Below, piece after piece: positions 15,715 to 23,952 of a stretch of 64,000 nucleotides of DNA (position 1 is the first letter of the stretch; each line of letters begins with the position of its first letter). Below the pieces are notes generated by a model that did no database searches, was not told where the DNA came from, and worked only from the letters and a program-made list of their open reading frames with translations. Both the position numbers and the translations under genes were made by a program. Source of the stretch: Microbacterium maritypicum MF109 (GTDB lineage: Bacteria; Actinomycetota; Actinomycetes; Actinomycetales; Microbacteriaceae); contig NZ_ATAO01000002.1 in NCBI RefSeq assembly GCF_000455825.1, positions 62,001 to 126,000 of the forward strand, read 5' to 3'.

Positions 15715-16704
15715 CTAGCCGCGGACGGTCGCGATCATCCGGTCCAGATCGGCGTCGAGATCGGCGTCGACGACCTGTCGGGCCGGCGTGGCATCGTGAT
15801 ACTCGATGATCTCCTGCGCACCGATCCAGAACGGCACACGGGAGCAGAACTCGGGGACGATACGTCGGATCTTGGCGGTGTCGAACACCATCGGGTGAGC
15901 CCTGTCGCCGTGCAGGTCTGCGGCGAACGACGGCCGGATTGCGGCGATCGTGTCGGAGGACACGTGCACCAGCTCGGGACGGACCCCTGCCGCCTCGCCC
16001 AGCCAGGTGTAGATCTGATCCCACGTCGGCGCGTGGTCCCCCATGATGTGGAAGACGTCGCCGAGCACGTCACGGCGCCCGAAGAGGCCGACGAAACCCA
16101 GCGCGAAATCGTTCGTGTGCGTGATCGTCCACGGTGAGGTACCGTCGCCGTGGACGACGACCGGCCGACCCTCGCGCATCCGAGCGACGTCGTTCCACCC
16201 GGCCAGCGTGGGCATGCTGGTGCAGTCGTAGGTGTGCGAAGGGCGGACGATCGTGACCGGGAATCCCTGATCGCGGTACGCGCTCGTCAGGGCATCCTCG
16301 CAGGCGATCTTGTCTCGCGCATACCCGGAGAACGGATTGCGGAGCGGGGTCGACTCGGTGATCGGGAAGCGCAACGGCGGCTTCTGGTACGCCGACGCGG
16401 AGCTGATGAACACGTACTGCCCGGTCCGGCCGGCGAAACGCGCGATGTCGGCCTGCACGTGGGCGGGGGTGAAGGCGGTGAACTGGGCAACGACGTCGAA
16501 CTCACGGTCCCCGAGCGCTGCCCGCACCGCGTCCGCGTCACGGATGTCGCCCTGCAGGAGCTCGGCCTCTTCCGGCAGCGCCCTCTCCTCGGAGCGACCG
16601 CGATTGAGAACGGTGACTCGATGTCCGAGCTCGACCGCCCGTCGCACCGAAGCCGCGCTGATCACACCGCTGCCGCCGATGAAGAGGATGTCCTGTGTGC
16701 CCAT
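15715..16704 (-). CDS. NAD-dependent epimerase/dehydratase (extended SDR)
   Basis: The 329-aa Rossmann protein has the N-terminal motif ILFIGGSGVISAASVRRAVE (GxSGxIS rather than GxxGxxG), then LNRGRS, ISSASAYQKP and YARDKIACED, giving the catalytic Tyr-x-x-x-Lys. The layout resembles the CSP41b/UDP-glucose-epimerase-like group of reductases in Gram-positive bacteria; the substrate is unknown. It converges on the desaturase with only a 10-nt gap and no obvious terminator. Confidence 0.85.
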   Translation of the reverse strand: MGTQDILFIGGSGVISAASVRRAVELGHRVTVLNRGRSEERALPEEAELLQGDIRDADAVRAALGDREFDVVAQFTAFTPAHVQADIARFAGRTGQYVFISSASAYQKPPLRFPITESTPLRNPFSGYARDKIACEDALTSAYRDQGFPVTIVRPSHTYDCTSMPTLAGWNDVARMREGRPVVVHGDGTSPWTITHTNDFALGFVGLFGRRDVLGDVFHIMGDHAPTWDQIYTWLGEAAGVRPELVHVSSDTIAAIRPSFAADLHGDRAHPMVFDTAKIRRIVPEFCSRVPFWIGAQEIIEYHDATPARQVVDADLDADLDRMIATVRG

Positions 16705-16843
16705 GTCCCGATCCTGTCACGCCGGCGTCGCCGGGTCGGCGTCGTTTCGACGAGGTCGGGACGTCGTGAGTGATCGGGATGGACGCGCATGGGTTCCGTG
16801 AGACTCCTTCATCGCCACGATCACCCAGGCGTAGGACGGAGTC

Positions 16844-17365
16844 ATGACTCTCACCGACATCCTTCCCACGCTTCGACAGAGCATTCCCACTCCCCTCGAC
16901 GGATGGAGGTGGCCGGTGCACACGCACCCGACGACCACCGATGTCGTGGCGGGAGGCATCTCGCTCCTGCGGCTGTTCGAGATCAGCGGATCACCCGCGG
17001 TCCTCACGGGCGACCTGCCGCTGCCGACCGCGGGAACCGACGTGACCGTGCTGCTGTTCCGGATCACGCTGCGCGTCGACACCCAGGAGGACAAGCGCAT
17101 CGCGCTCACGGACTGCTCGTTCGACGGTGTGGATGCCGCGTGGGAGGAGTGCCGCCTCATCGGCCGGGCTTCTTCGGCGCGGACGACGAAGATCGAGCTG
17201 ATCCCCGGCGAGGTGGGCGGCGTGGCCTGGCCGCACCCCATCGCGCCTCTTCCTGCCGACCTCCGGGAAGGCGATCTCGTCGTCGTCCCCTGCGTCGGTG
17301 CTGTCACGCTCCGAGACGTGCGTCCGCGCGTCACCGCCGCGCTCTCTGTGGAGGCGTCACGATGA
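16844..17365 (+). CDS. Hypothetical protein, paralogue A of a coupled pair
   Basis: The 173-aa soluble protein has no motif that I recognise. Its C-terminal third (PADLREGDLVVVPCVGAVTL) matches a segment in the next gene's product, and both share a DVTVLLFRITLRV / HVTLVVARITARE strand followed by a D-C pair, so the two are diverged duplicates. The start at ATG 16844 fits the coding pattern; the ribosome site is weak (ggacggagtc). The stop overlaps the next start (ATGA), so the two are co-translated and may form a heteromer. Confidence 0.7.
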   Translation: MTLTDILPTLRQSIPTPLDGWRWPVHTHPTTTDVVAGGISLLRLFEISGSPAVLTGDLPLPTAGTDVTVLLFRITLRVDTQEDKRIALTDCSFDGVDAAWEECRLIGRASSARTTKIELIPGEVGGVAWPHPIAPLPADLREGDLVVVPCVGAVTLRDVRPRVTAALSVEASR

Positions 17366-17964
17366 CCGTCCTGCACACGGTGCTGCACTCGACCGCATTC
17401 GTATGGAACGACCCGCGACGCGATGCACGGCAGCTGTGGCCGAAAGACACCGTGATCGGTGCGCACGACATCGTCGTCGCCGGGCGAGCGCTGTCCGATC
17501 TCGCGCGCGAACGACGCACCCCCTGCATACTGATCGCGCCCGTCGCGCCCTCTGCGGCGCACCCCGAAGCGGACCCGCACGTGACGTTGGTGGTGGCACG
17601 GATCACCGCCCGCGAAGAGCCTCCGGGGTGGCATCGCGAGGCGTCGGCGACCGTCGACTGCGATCTCCGCGCGATCGTCCCGCTGGTCACCCACGTCGAG
17701 CGGCTGCGCACGCCCCGGGCTCGAGACCTGGTGCAGACCGTCCTCCGCACCGACGAAGACGACACGCGGCTGCACGCCCGGCTGCCGAAGGCGCTCTCCC
17801 CCGGCGACCTGATCGTGTTCGCGTGCACCGGTGCCCTCGCACTGAGCCAGGTCGCACCGCGCACGCGCACCGCCGCGGCCGCGGTCGTCGACGCCGTCGC
17901 GGAAGATGTCGAAGAGACAGGAGGCGTGTGCCGCAAGTATCGGGGTGAGCCGTTCGCCGACTAG
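17362..17964 (+). CDS. Hypothetical protein, paralogue B of a coupled pair
   Basis: The 200-aa soluble protein, translationally coupled to the gene before it, has no recognised domain. It contains LPKALSPGDLIVFACTGALA, the counterpart of the other paralogue's C-terminal segment, followed by about 45 residues of Ala/Val/Glu-rich helix absent from paralogue A. The frame is open further upstream, but the ATG at 17362 in the ATGA overlap is the natural start. Its stop shares bases with the stop of the convergent VOC gene (CTAG at 17961-17964). Confidence 0.7.
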   Translation: MTVLHTVLHSTAFVWNDPRRDARQLWPKDTVIGAHDIVVAGRALSDLARERRTPCILIAPVAPSAAHPEADPHVTLVVARITAREEPPGWHREASATVDCDLRAIVPLVTHVERLRTPRARDLVQTVLRTDEDDTRLHARLPKALSPGDLIVFACTGALALSQVAPRTRTAAAAVVDAVAEDVEETGGVCRKYRGEPFAD

Positions 17965-18485
17965 CGCGTCGGCGCGCTGCTGCGCCCGTGCGCACGACCG
18001 CTCAGCTCGGCGTCGAGCGTCTCCTGCGCGACGCGCATCTGGTCGGCATACTCGGTCTGCTGCAGCCGCTGCCACATCACTTCTTCATCGACGTCTTCCA
18101 CGCGGCTCACGACCCACCAGATGTTGCCGAACGGATCCTTGATGCGCCGACCGCGCTGGCCGAAGGCGTTGTCGCTGAGGGCGGTCACCACGCTCGCCCC
18201 TGCAGCCTCGGCTCTGGTGAAGGCCTCTGCGGCGTCGGGCACCCACACCCGAAGCAGGCTCGGCATCACGGGCCACTCCGGCCGACGATCGAAGGCGAGG
18301 ACGACGGTGTCGCCGATGCGTATCTCACCGTGTCCGATCAGACCGTCTTCCGTGGCGACCCGCGCCAGTTCCTCCCCGTCGAAGACCTGGGAGATGAAGT
18401 CGAGCAGCGCGCCCGTGTCGTCGGTGACGACCCAGGGGGCGACGCTCGTGTAGCCGTTCGGGGCTGCGCTCGTGGCTGCGGTCAT
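17961..18485 (-). CDS. VOC-superfamily (glyoxalase/bleomycin-resistance-like) protein
   Basis: The 174-aa protein has the paired beta-alpha-beta-beta-beta VOC layout: a first half with APWVVTDDTGALLDFISQVF and a second half with LRVWVPDAAEAFTRAEAAGA, then GQRGRRIKDPFGNIWWVVSR. This resembles the PhnB-like/3-demethylubiquinone-type VOC branch. Function is unknown; some members sequester antibiotics. The ATG at 18485, with gggaag upstream, is chosen over a start 12 codons earlier. Confidence 0.8.
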   Translation of the reverse strand: MTAATSAAPNGYTSVAPWVVTDDTGALLDFISQVFDGEELARVATEDGLIGHGEIRIGDTVVLAFDRRPEWPVMPSLLRVWVPDAAEAFTRAEAAGASVVTALSDNAFGQRGRRIKDPFGNIWWVVSRVEDVDEEVMWQRLQQTEYADQMRVAQETLDAELSGRAHGRSSAPTR

Positions 18486-18563
18486 GGCTCTTCCCTCTTC
18501 CCGGTATGCGGAGTGAGACACACAGTAGAAGGGGCCTCGGACAGTCGCCGAGAAGCCGGGGAT

Positions 18564-19109
18564 TCACCGGGCGGAACCGGTCGCGATGACAGCGGCCTGC
18601 GCGTAGGCAGCCGTCCACACCCGGTCGAACCGATCACGACCGATTACTCCCTGACGGCAGGCGAGAGCGGCGTCGCCGAGCGCGTGGGCCAGGGTCTCCA
18701 GACGGAGCTGCTGGGCGCGCTCGGCCGCGGTGTCTTCGCTGAGCCCGGACCGACATGCCGATACCGTGACCACGCGCCGACGGATGCTGCGCGAGCGCCG
18801 CGACAGGATGATGCCGATCGGAAGCAGAGCAGCGACGAGCAGCATCGCAGCGAGCAACGGAGGAAAACCCGCGGCGCACAGCACCACCCACGCGACGACG
18901 CCACCGCCGAGCGACAGCGGAGTGAACCAGCGGTGCGCCTCGGCAATGCGCCGCTCCGCGTCCGTGGAGTCGGGCGGATAGACCGCGAGCACGCACGCGA
19001 CGGTGCCGTAGTGGCTCACGGTCCTCGACAGATGGCCCCAGCATGGAGGGCACGAAGCGCTCGGCAGTGTCTGCGCGGGGACGTGATGGGGAGGACGGGA
19101 CACGGACAT
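18564..19109 (-). CDS. DUF6611-like small membrane protein
   Basis: The 181-aa protein has two adjacent hydrophobic helices (LGGGVVAWVVLCAAGFPPLL and AAMLLVAALLPIGIIL) after a conserved-looking stretch CWGHLSRTVSHYGTVACVLAVYPP cut here for brevity (central part YPPDSTDAERRIAEAHRW), then a soluble helical tail. That pattern resembles the actinobacterial DUF6611 proteins as I remember them. The start is uncertain: ATG 19109 keeps the CWGH segment, while GTG 19019 would drop it. Function is unknown. Confidence 0.6.
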   Translation of the reverse strand: MSVSRPPHHVPAQTLPSASCPPCWGHLSRTVSHYGTVACVLAVYPPDSTDAERRIAEAHRWFTPLSLGGGVVAWVVLCAAGFPPLLAAMLLVAALLPIGIILSRRSRSIRRRVVTVSACRSGLSEDTAAERAQQLRLETLAHALGDAALACRQGVIGRDRFDRVWTAAYAQAAVIATGSAR

Positions 19110-19276
19110 GCCTCCCACGTTGCTCCGGACGCGTGCCTCTGAGCGCCTGACAGACGGAACCCATACGGCGGCCGGCGTTTTCCATGCGGAATGGCGACGC
19201 CTCCGTGGTCGGCATATCGTCCTCATATCGAGAACGGCATACGGCGACGCAACGGCGCGCGCCCTGGACTGGAGGT

Positions 19277-20596
19277 ATGACAGAGACTTCTGCCCGAGCT
19301 GCCCTTCCCCGCTATCGCCGTACGGCGAAGCCGCCCCACGGCGACGGCCTCCTCCCGGAGCAGGCAGGGGCCGGGAGGGCCGAGCACGAGGCACCCGAGA
19401 CGACCGCGATGGCATCGCCTGGCCGCATAGCCTCGCTCGACGTGATCCGCGGCGTCGCCATCATCGGCACTCTCGCCAGCAACGTCTGGCTGTTCCAGGC
19501 GTTCTTCGGCGAACGGGTGGTCGACATCTGGTGGCAGGACCTCGTCTCCGCACTTTCGGAAGGGAAGTTCCTGGGCCTGTTGACCATCATGTTCGGCATC
19601 GGACTCGAGATCCAGCGCCAGGCAGCGCTCCGGCGCGGCAGCCGGTGGCCCGGCACCTATCTCGTTCGTGCCGGTCTGCTCTTCATCGACGGAATGCTCA
19701 ACTACATCTTCGTGGTGCAGTTCGACGTACTCCGCGCCTACGCCGTCCTCGGCTTCGTCGTGGCATTCGTCCTGCTGCTCCCGGAGAAACGCCAGTGGGT
19801 GTTCATCGGCGTGGCGCTCGTGACGCACGTCACGCTCATCCTTCTCCCCCTCTTCACCGGCAGCGTCATGATGTTCCCAGGCCTCGTGATCCCCGGGGAG
19901 TCCCCGACGGTCGGCGGCAGGCCGACATATTGGGAAGAGGTGCAGATGAACACCCTGACCGTGTTCTCCGACCTGACGGTCGGCACCGACACCGGCTCGA
20001 TCCTCACCCTCGGTCTCGTCGTCTTCACCCTCGGCGCCATGCTCTACCGCCACGGACTGTTCGAGGCCCGCGGCGCGCGACTGCGCAGATGGGTCATGAT
20101 CGTCGGCTTCGGTGCGGGCATTCCCGGCGAGGTCGTGTTCTTCCTCATGCAAGAGACGTTCGGACTCAACAGGTTCCTCTCCGCGCCGCTGGTCGCGTTC
20201 GGCATCCTCGCCCTCATGGCCTCCTTCTATCGAGGACACCGCATCGGATTCGTCGGACGCGGACTCTCCCTTGTCGGCCAGATGGCCCTGAGCTGCTACG
20301 TGCTCCAGAACATCCTCGGTCGGGTGGCGCAGTCGATCATCGGTCACTCGCCGCTTGCGGAGACGCTCGACCCGCTGGTCGGAACCCTGGCGATGTTCTT
20401 CGTGATCGCCGCTCTGGTGATCCTGTTCGCGAACCCCTGGATGCGCCAATTCCGCAAGGGACCGCTCGAGTACGTCTGGGACGTCAGCTTCCGATTCCTC
20501 ACCCGGAGCCGCGTGAAGGCGCCGACCGTCTGTCCGATCTCGCGGAAGTTAGCGGTAGGTGAGACGCGCACCCCCGTAATCCCGCGCATCTCATGA
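19277..20596 (+). CDS. DUF418 membrane protein, C terminus altered by transposon insertion
   Basis: The 439-aa polytopic protein begins its conserved part with SLDVIRGVAIIGTLASNVWL (about residue 50) and has the C-terminal DUF418 region with ALSCYVLQNIL and FRKGPLEYVWDVSFRFLTR. DUF418 proteins are inner-membrane proteins of unknown activity, possibly transport-related. The ATG at 19277 is close to its GGAGG, so ATG 19409 is an alternative. From 20531 the frame runs into the left end of the Tn7-like element, replacing the native ending by 22 foreign residues. Joining 20530 to 45693 restores ...APTVA-stop (419 aa). Confidence 0.88.
   Translation: MTETSARAALPRYRRTAKPPHGDGLLPEQAGAGRAEHEAPETTAMASPGRIASLDVIRGVAIIGTLASNVWLFQAFFGERVVDIWWQDLVSALSEGKFLGLLTIMFGIGLEIQRQAALRRGSRWPGTYLVRAGLLFIDGMLNYIFVVQFDVLRAYAVLGFVVAFVLLLPEKRQWVFIGVALVTHVTLILLPLFTGSVMMFPGLVIPGESPTVGGRPTYWEEVQMNTLTVFSDLTVGTDTGSILTLGLVVFTLGAMLYRHGLFEARGARLRRWVMIVGFGAGIPGEVVFFLMQETFGLNRFLSAPLVAFGILALMASFYRGHRIGFVGRGLSLVGQMALSCYVLQNILGRVAQSIIGHSPLAETLDPLVGTLAMFFVIAALVILFANPWMRQFRKGPLEYVWDVSFRFLTRSRVKAPTVCPISRKLAVGETRTPVIPRIS
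20526..20530. repeat. Target-site duplication, left copy
   Basis: CCGTC directly outside the left terminus. The identical 5 bp lie outside the right terminus at 45688-45692. Confidence 0.9.
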
Positions 20597-20634
20597 CCAG
20601 GATTGGTCGCACTTTGTCTCACGAAGCCTGTCGG
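20531..20634. repeat. Transposon left end with putative TnsB sites
   Basis: The terminal site is TGTCCGATCTCGCGGAA (20531-20547). Inner partial matches to the right-end repeat, in the inverted orientation, are ctcatga (20590-20596), gtctcacgaa (20616-20625) and TGTCGG (20629-20634). The sites are more degenerate and more widely spaced than on the right. Confidence 0.7.
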
Positions 20635-20713
20635 TAACGGATTGATGCGCTGCGATCAGACCTGGCGCAACATCCTCAGTTTCAACCATGAGCGCGAAGC
20701 GCGACGACTCGAT

Positions 20714-21322
20714 TCACCCATCCTCGAAGTGGTCGCCAAACGACTTGACCGGCGTGGAGTCAATGTCTCCGGTCAGCATCCAATCGCGCAGTCGTTGGTG
20801 TATCTCCGCGACTACGGCGTAATAGGCGACCTCGTACGCCTGAAGTGGCGCGGCAGCCTGCTCATGTTCCCATTCGCTGTCGTAGTCCCGCGGGTCTGGT
20901 GGAACATGCTCATCCGACCATGACTGCGCGGCCTGGTACGCCTCACGTTGAGTCTTGGATGTTTCAGCCAGCCAACGAAGCAGAGGCTCCTGCTCAACAC
21001 CCGTCGCGGCGAAGACGCGCGCGAGCGACTGGAAGGCCGTGAAGTCGCGGAAGTTGTGACGCGTCGCTTCGAGATAGTCGAAGGCCGCGCCGCCCACAGC
21101 CGCGCGAGCCTCGTGCGCTTTGCGATGGTCGCTCTCCTCCTTCTCCTGCTTCTGCCGTTTCCGCTCGCGGTTGGCGAGATACCAAGTGAGGCCAACGGCG
21201 ACGAGAGCAACGATTGTTGACGAAATCGCCGTGAACGTCGGCAGCCCGACCTCGATCCACCAGCCCGGAGGATCGTTGACGATGAGGACCGGGATCGGCG
21301 TTGGGTCTACGGCAGGCAACAT
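20714..21322 (-). CDS. Membrane-anchored coiled-coil protein, cargo
   Basis: The 202-aa protein has one transmembrane helix (about residues 27-48, FTAISSTIVALVAVGLTWYL) followed by a basic, charged coiled-coil stretch (NRERKRQKQEKEESDHRKAH) and a soluble helical domain of about 130 residues. No family is recognised. A short periplasmic N terminus, one helix and a cytoplasmic domain recall membrane-effector proteins of defence modules, but nothing in the sequence proves that. The ribosome site is weak. It is the first cargo gene inside the left end, on the - strand, 247 bp after the HEPN-like gene in the direction of transcription. That gap (21323-21569) holds nothing that I can support. Confidence 0.65.
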   Translation of the reverse strand: MLPAVDPTPIPVLIVNDPPGWWIEVGLPTFTAISSTIVALVAVGLTWYLANRERKRQKQEKEESDHRKAHEARAAVGGAAFDYLEATRHNFRDFTAFQSLARVFAATGVEQEPLLRWLAETSKTQREAYQAAQSWSDEHVPPDPRDYDSEWEHEQAAAPLQAYEVAYYAVVAEIHQRLRDWMLTGDIDSTPVKSFGDHFEDG

Positions 21323-21569
21323 CTCGCGAGCCTAACGAGAAAACGTGCACGCAGATTCCGACCCACCAGTTCCGGTTGGGTCGCCTCAACCAGATCGAGA
21401 TCGATCCAACCGGCTACTTGCGTGAGCACGGTTCAATGACCGTGGCGAGATACTGCTTGGGCTGGTCAGGATGCCCTGCCGACTTGCCGCAAGCGCAGGG
21501 CGGCGCGAGCGATCACGCACCGCCTGCCGCGTCGCGCTTGTCTGCGGCATCGATGCATCGATGATTAGG

Positions 21570-23474
21570 TCATTCGTCGGTGCCAGCCGCTACGTGGCCG
21601 CGCCAGTAGTCGGCGGCCGTCTGACCGTTTGCGAGAGCCTGCTGAAGGCCGTTGGTCTGGGCGAGCACGGCATGAAAGTCTCCCTGTGAGGTGAAGGCCT
21701 CGAGCGCGGTGCCGAGTGCGGTGTTGCCGAGGAACTCGGCGAACTCTCGAACAGAGTCAACGACCGCAAACTGCGTTGGGTTTCCATGCACGAGCGAATT
21801 GCGTACACGCGTGCGTCGTTGCCCCAAGTTCTCTCCCTCTTCCTGGAACTCGGCGATGATTTCCTCATAGGTCTGGAGGTCGCGGAGACTCCGCAGCATA
21901 CGGGTGATCCAGCCCCGCTCATGCTCGACCCGGCACAGGTCGAGAAGTTCCTGTTCGTGGTCGGCGGCGAAGAGCATCCAGGGACGCCGGCTCGTGCTTG
22001 CGTAGAACTCGCCAAGTAGCTCGCTGGTGCGTCTACTATTCGGCCCACCACCGAGCAGGCAGCGCAGCACGGCGTTCTGGACGGCGGTGGCCCAGCGAGC
22101 ATAGGCCCACCTCTCGACGAGCAGGTCGAAGAGAACGCCAGGCTTCATCGCCGCATAGGCCGCGACGTGTTGCACAACACGATCCGCCAGTGGAACCACC
22201 GCGCGGCGATCCGCCTCTGAAGGCTTACGCAGGGCAAAGGCGCGGCTGAACGGGAGGTCGGCGGCGGTCTGAGCCTCGATCGCTGCTGAGAGGAACCGTG
22301 GCAGGTCGTCCGTCGCGAGCGCGTCGGCGATCTTGGCCGCGTGACGCTCCAGTCCTTCGACGGTGAGCTGCGCTCCATGGCGGTCATCCGGGAAACCGGG
22401 TTCGGCCCGTGAAACCATGAAGCTTTGCGTTGTGGGCTCTCCAGACTGCACGACCACGTACTGGGCCAGGTGTGGACGGATGCCGTTGGAATCGTGAACC
22501 GCAACAGCGAAGATCGTGTCGATTACTTCGACGGCTCGCTCGAACGCGTTCGCGGCCGTGGTGAGTCCGAGGTCGACGCGGACGAGGAAGTCGACGTCAT
22601 AGTCTTCGCCTATCCGCTCTTGCCATTTGAAGATGCCGCCGTGCTTCGTGATCTTCGCCAGTTCTGCCTTGTGGGGGAAGTCAGGGCGCCCGGGCGCGGA
22701 GTTCGGGATATGCCAGGGTGCGTTGTAGAACTGAACATTGCCCGCGCCGATCTCGGGAACAAATCCACCCTTGAAGCCAAGCCAGACCGCAACTGACTCG
22801 ATAGTCTCGGGAGCGACGACGAGGTCGCGAGCCTTCGATACGCGAGATCCGACCGCAAGCTCTCGCTCCTCGAACGGGAGATCTTCCGGCTCCCGCCCGT
22901 ACGCGAGCATGTCGACGGCGTGACGCAGGACGCGCTCCGCTGACTGACCTCGCCGGCCGAGCATATCGAAGAGCAGGTCGGCGACGAGCTGATAGTCAAG
23001 AGTCTCTAGAGCACGGTCCTTCGCGATGGCGACCAAATCATCCCAACACGCGCCGACTGCCCTGTCCGTCGCGAGGGCTGCGAGAAGGCTGTCGGCGGCA
23101 CCTTCCACGTCGGCCCAGCGCTGGTCCGTGCGCAGTCCTGGACCCTGCGACAGCACGGCCTTTCCACTCGCCGCGAGCACTCCAAAGCAGGTCTGCAACG
23201 CAGCGACCTCTCGTGCAACTGCGGTGCGCAGCGACGGACCGAGCGAGGCTACCGACTGCGCCAGGTCCGCTTTCAGCGAGTTCTGGTTGTCCTTCCGAAC
23301 CCAGGCTTCTTCACCACTCGCGAGTTGCACCCAATCTCGGATCTCCTGCGTCGCGACGGTCAGCGGGAGTGCGAACGGAACGTAGCCCTGACGGCTGAGT
23401 GACGAAACAAGCGATTTGAGCCAGTCCGGTTCCCCCTCGGGCCAGTCGTCCCTCACGTGATAGTCGATCATCAT
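21570..23474 (-). CDS. Large HEPN-domain protein (ApeA-like), cargo
   Basis: The 634-aa soluble protein has a C-terminal segment QRRTRVRNSLVHGNPTQFAV (about residues 553-572) with the HEPN RNase motif R-N-x-x-x-H (R-N-S-L-V-H), followed by helices expected of a HEPN bundle. HEPN domains often act as toxic RNases in antiphage systems (ApeA, RNase L-like, abortive infection proteins). The N-terminal 500 residues are helical and unrecognised. The start at ATG 23474 has GAAGGAGG about 8 nt upstream; a second ATG follows at once. It is divergent from the Druantia-like operon and could be an independent defence gene. Confidence 0.65.
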   Translation of the reverse strand: MMIDYHVRDDWPEGEPDWLKSLVSSLSRQGYVPFALPLTVATQEIRDWVQLASGEEAWVRKDNQNSLKADLAQSVASLGPSLRTAVAREVAALQTCFGVLAASGKAVLSQGPGLRTDQRWADVEGAADSLLAALATDRAVGACWDDLVAIAKDRALETLDYQLVADLLFDMLGRRGQSAERVLRHAVDMLAYGREPEDLPFEERELAVGSRVSKARDLVVAPETIESVAVWLGFKGGFVPEIGAGNVQFYNAPWHIPNSAPGRPDFPHKAELAKITKHGGIFKWQERIGEDYDVDFLVRVDLGLTTAANAFERAVEVIDTIFAVAVHDSNGIRPHLAQYVVVQSGEPTTQSFMVSRAEPGFPDDRHGAQLTVEGLERHAAKIADALATDDLPRFLSAAIEAQTAADLPFSRAFALRKPSEADRRAVVPLADRVVQHVAAYAAMKPGVLFDLLVERWAYARWATAVQNAVLRCLLGGGPNSRRTSELLGEFYASTSRRPWMLFAADHEQELLDLCRVEHERGWITRMLRSLRDLQTYEEIIAEFQEEGENLGQRRTRVRNSLVHGNPTQFAVVDSVREFAEFLGNTALGTALEAFTSQGDFHAVLAQTNGLQQALANGQTAADYWRGHVAAGTDE

Positions 23475-23636
23475 CCGGCGATCCTCCTTCTCGGGCGTAG
23501 CTGAACCTCAGTGTGACGTCCCCTTGGGGTCGTGTCGTTCTCGGCAGGTTGTTCGCGTCGTGCACGTGGGGAAGCCATCGTGCGATGGCCAGTGAGTACC
23601 GATCAAAGTCACTCACAAGAAGGACACAAAGCACGA

Positions 23637-23784
23637 TGGGCTCTAGACCAGTCTGCCCTCCTCGAGCTCCTCGGGAAACTGAAACTCACCGATGTCACCG
23701 ACGGATCCGGGTCGCGACCGACACGCTCTATCAGGAACTGATCGACGCGGAAATGGCCGAGTTCATTGACGTGGGCCGGGTCTG
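23637..23784 (+). pseudogene. IS256-family transposase 5' remnant
   Basis: One frame reads LDQSALLELLGKLKLTDVTD, and after a frame change it continues as RIRVATDTLYQELIDAEMAE, ending in FIDVGR. Together these resemble the N terminus of actinobacterial IS256-family transposases (LLELLxKLKLxD...TLYQxLIDAExxEFIGAGRHER). A frameshift after the first segment and loss of everything after FI-GAG make it a relic. It sits in the 478-bp gap between the HEPN gene and the Druantia-like operon (23475-23952); nothing else is evident there. Confidence 0.6.
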
Positions 23785-23952
23785 CTGGATGACGAGGTGG
23801 CGCCTGATCATTTAGCACGCCCGACTCAACCCGCGTCACACCTTGATAGCTCTGTCGGGGTCGAGCACGAGCAACTGTCGGAGGCCTTCGCCAGACTGTG
23901 TGCCAACGGCACGGCCACGATATGGTTCCGATCAACGGCGGAGGGGGACGCG

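Noticed and set aside
20500-20650. tRNA gene as the integration site
   Set aside because: No cloverleaf or tRNA-like 3' end is seen at either junction; the target is the DUF418 coding end and the 5-bp duplication indicates DDE transposition, not a tyrosine integrase.
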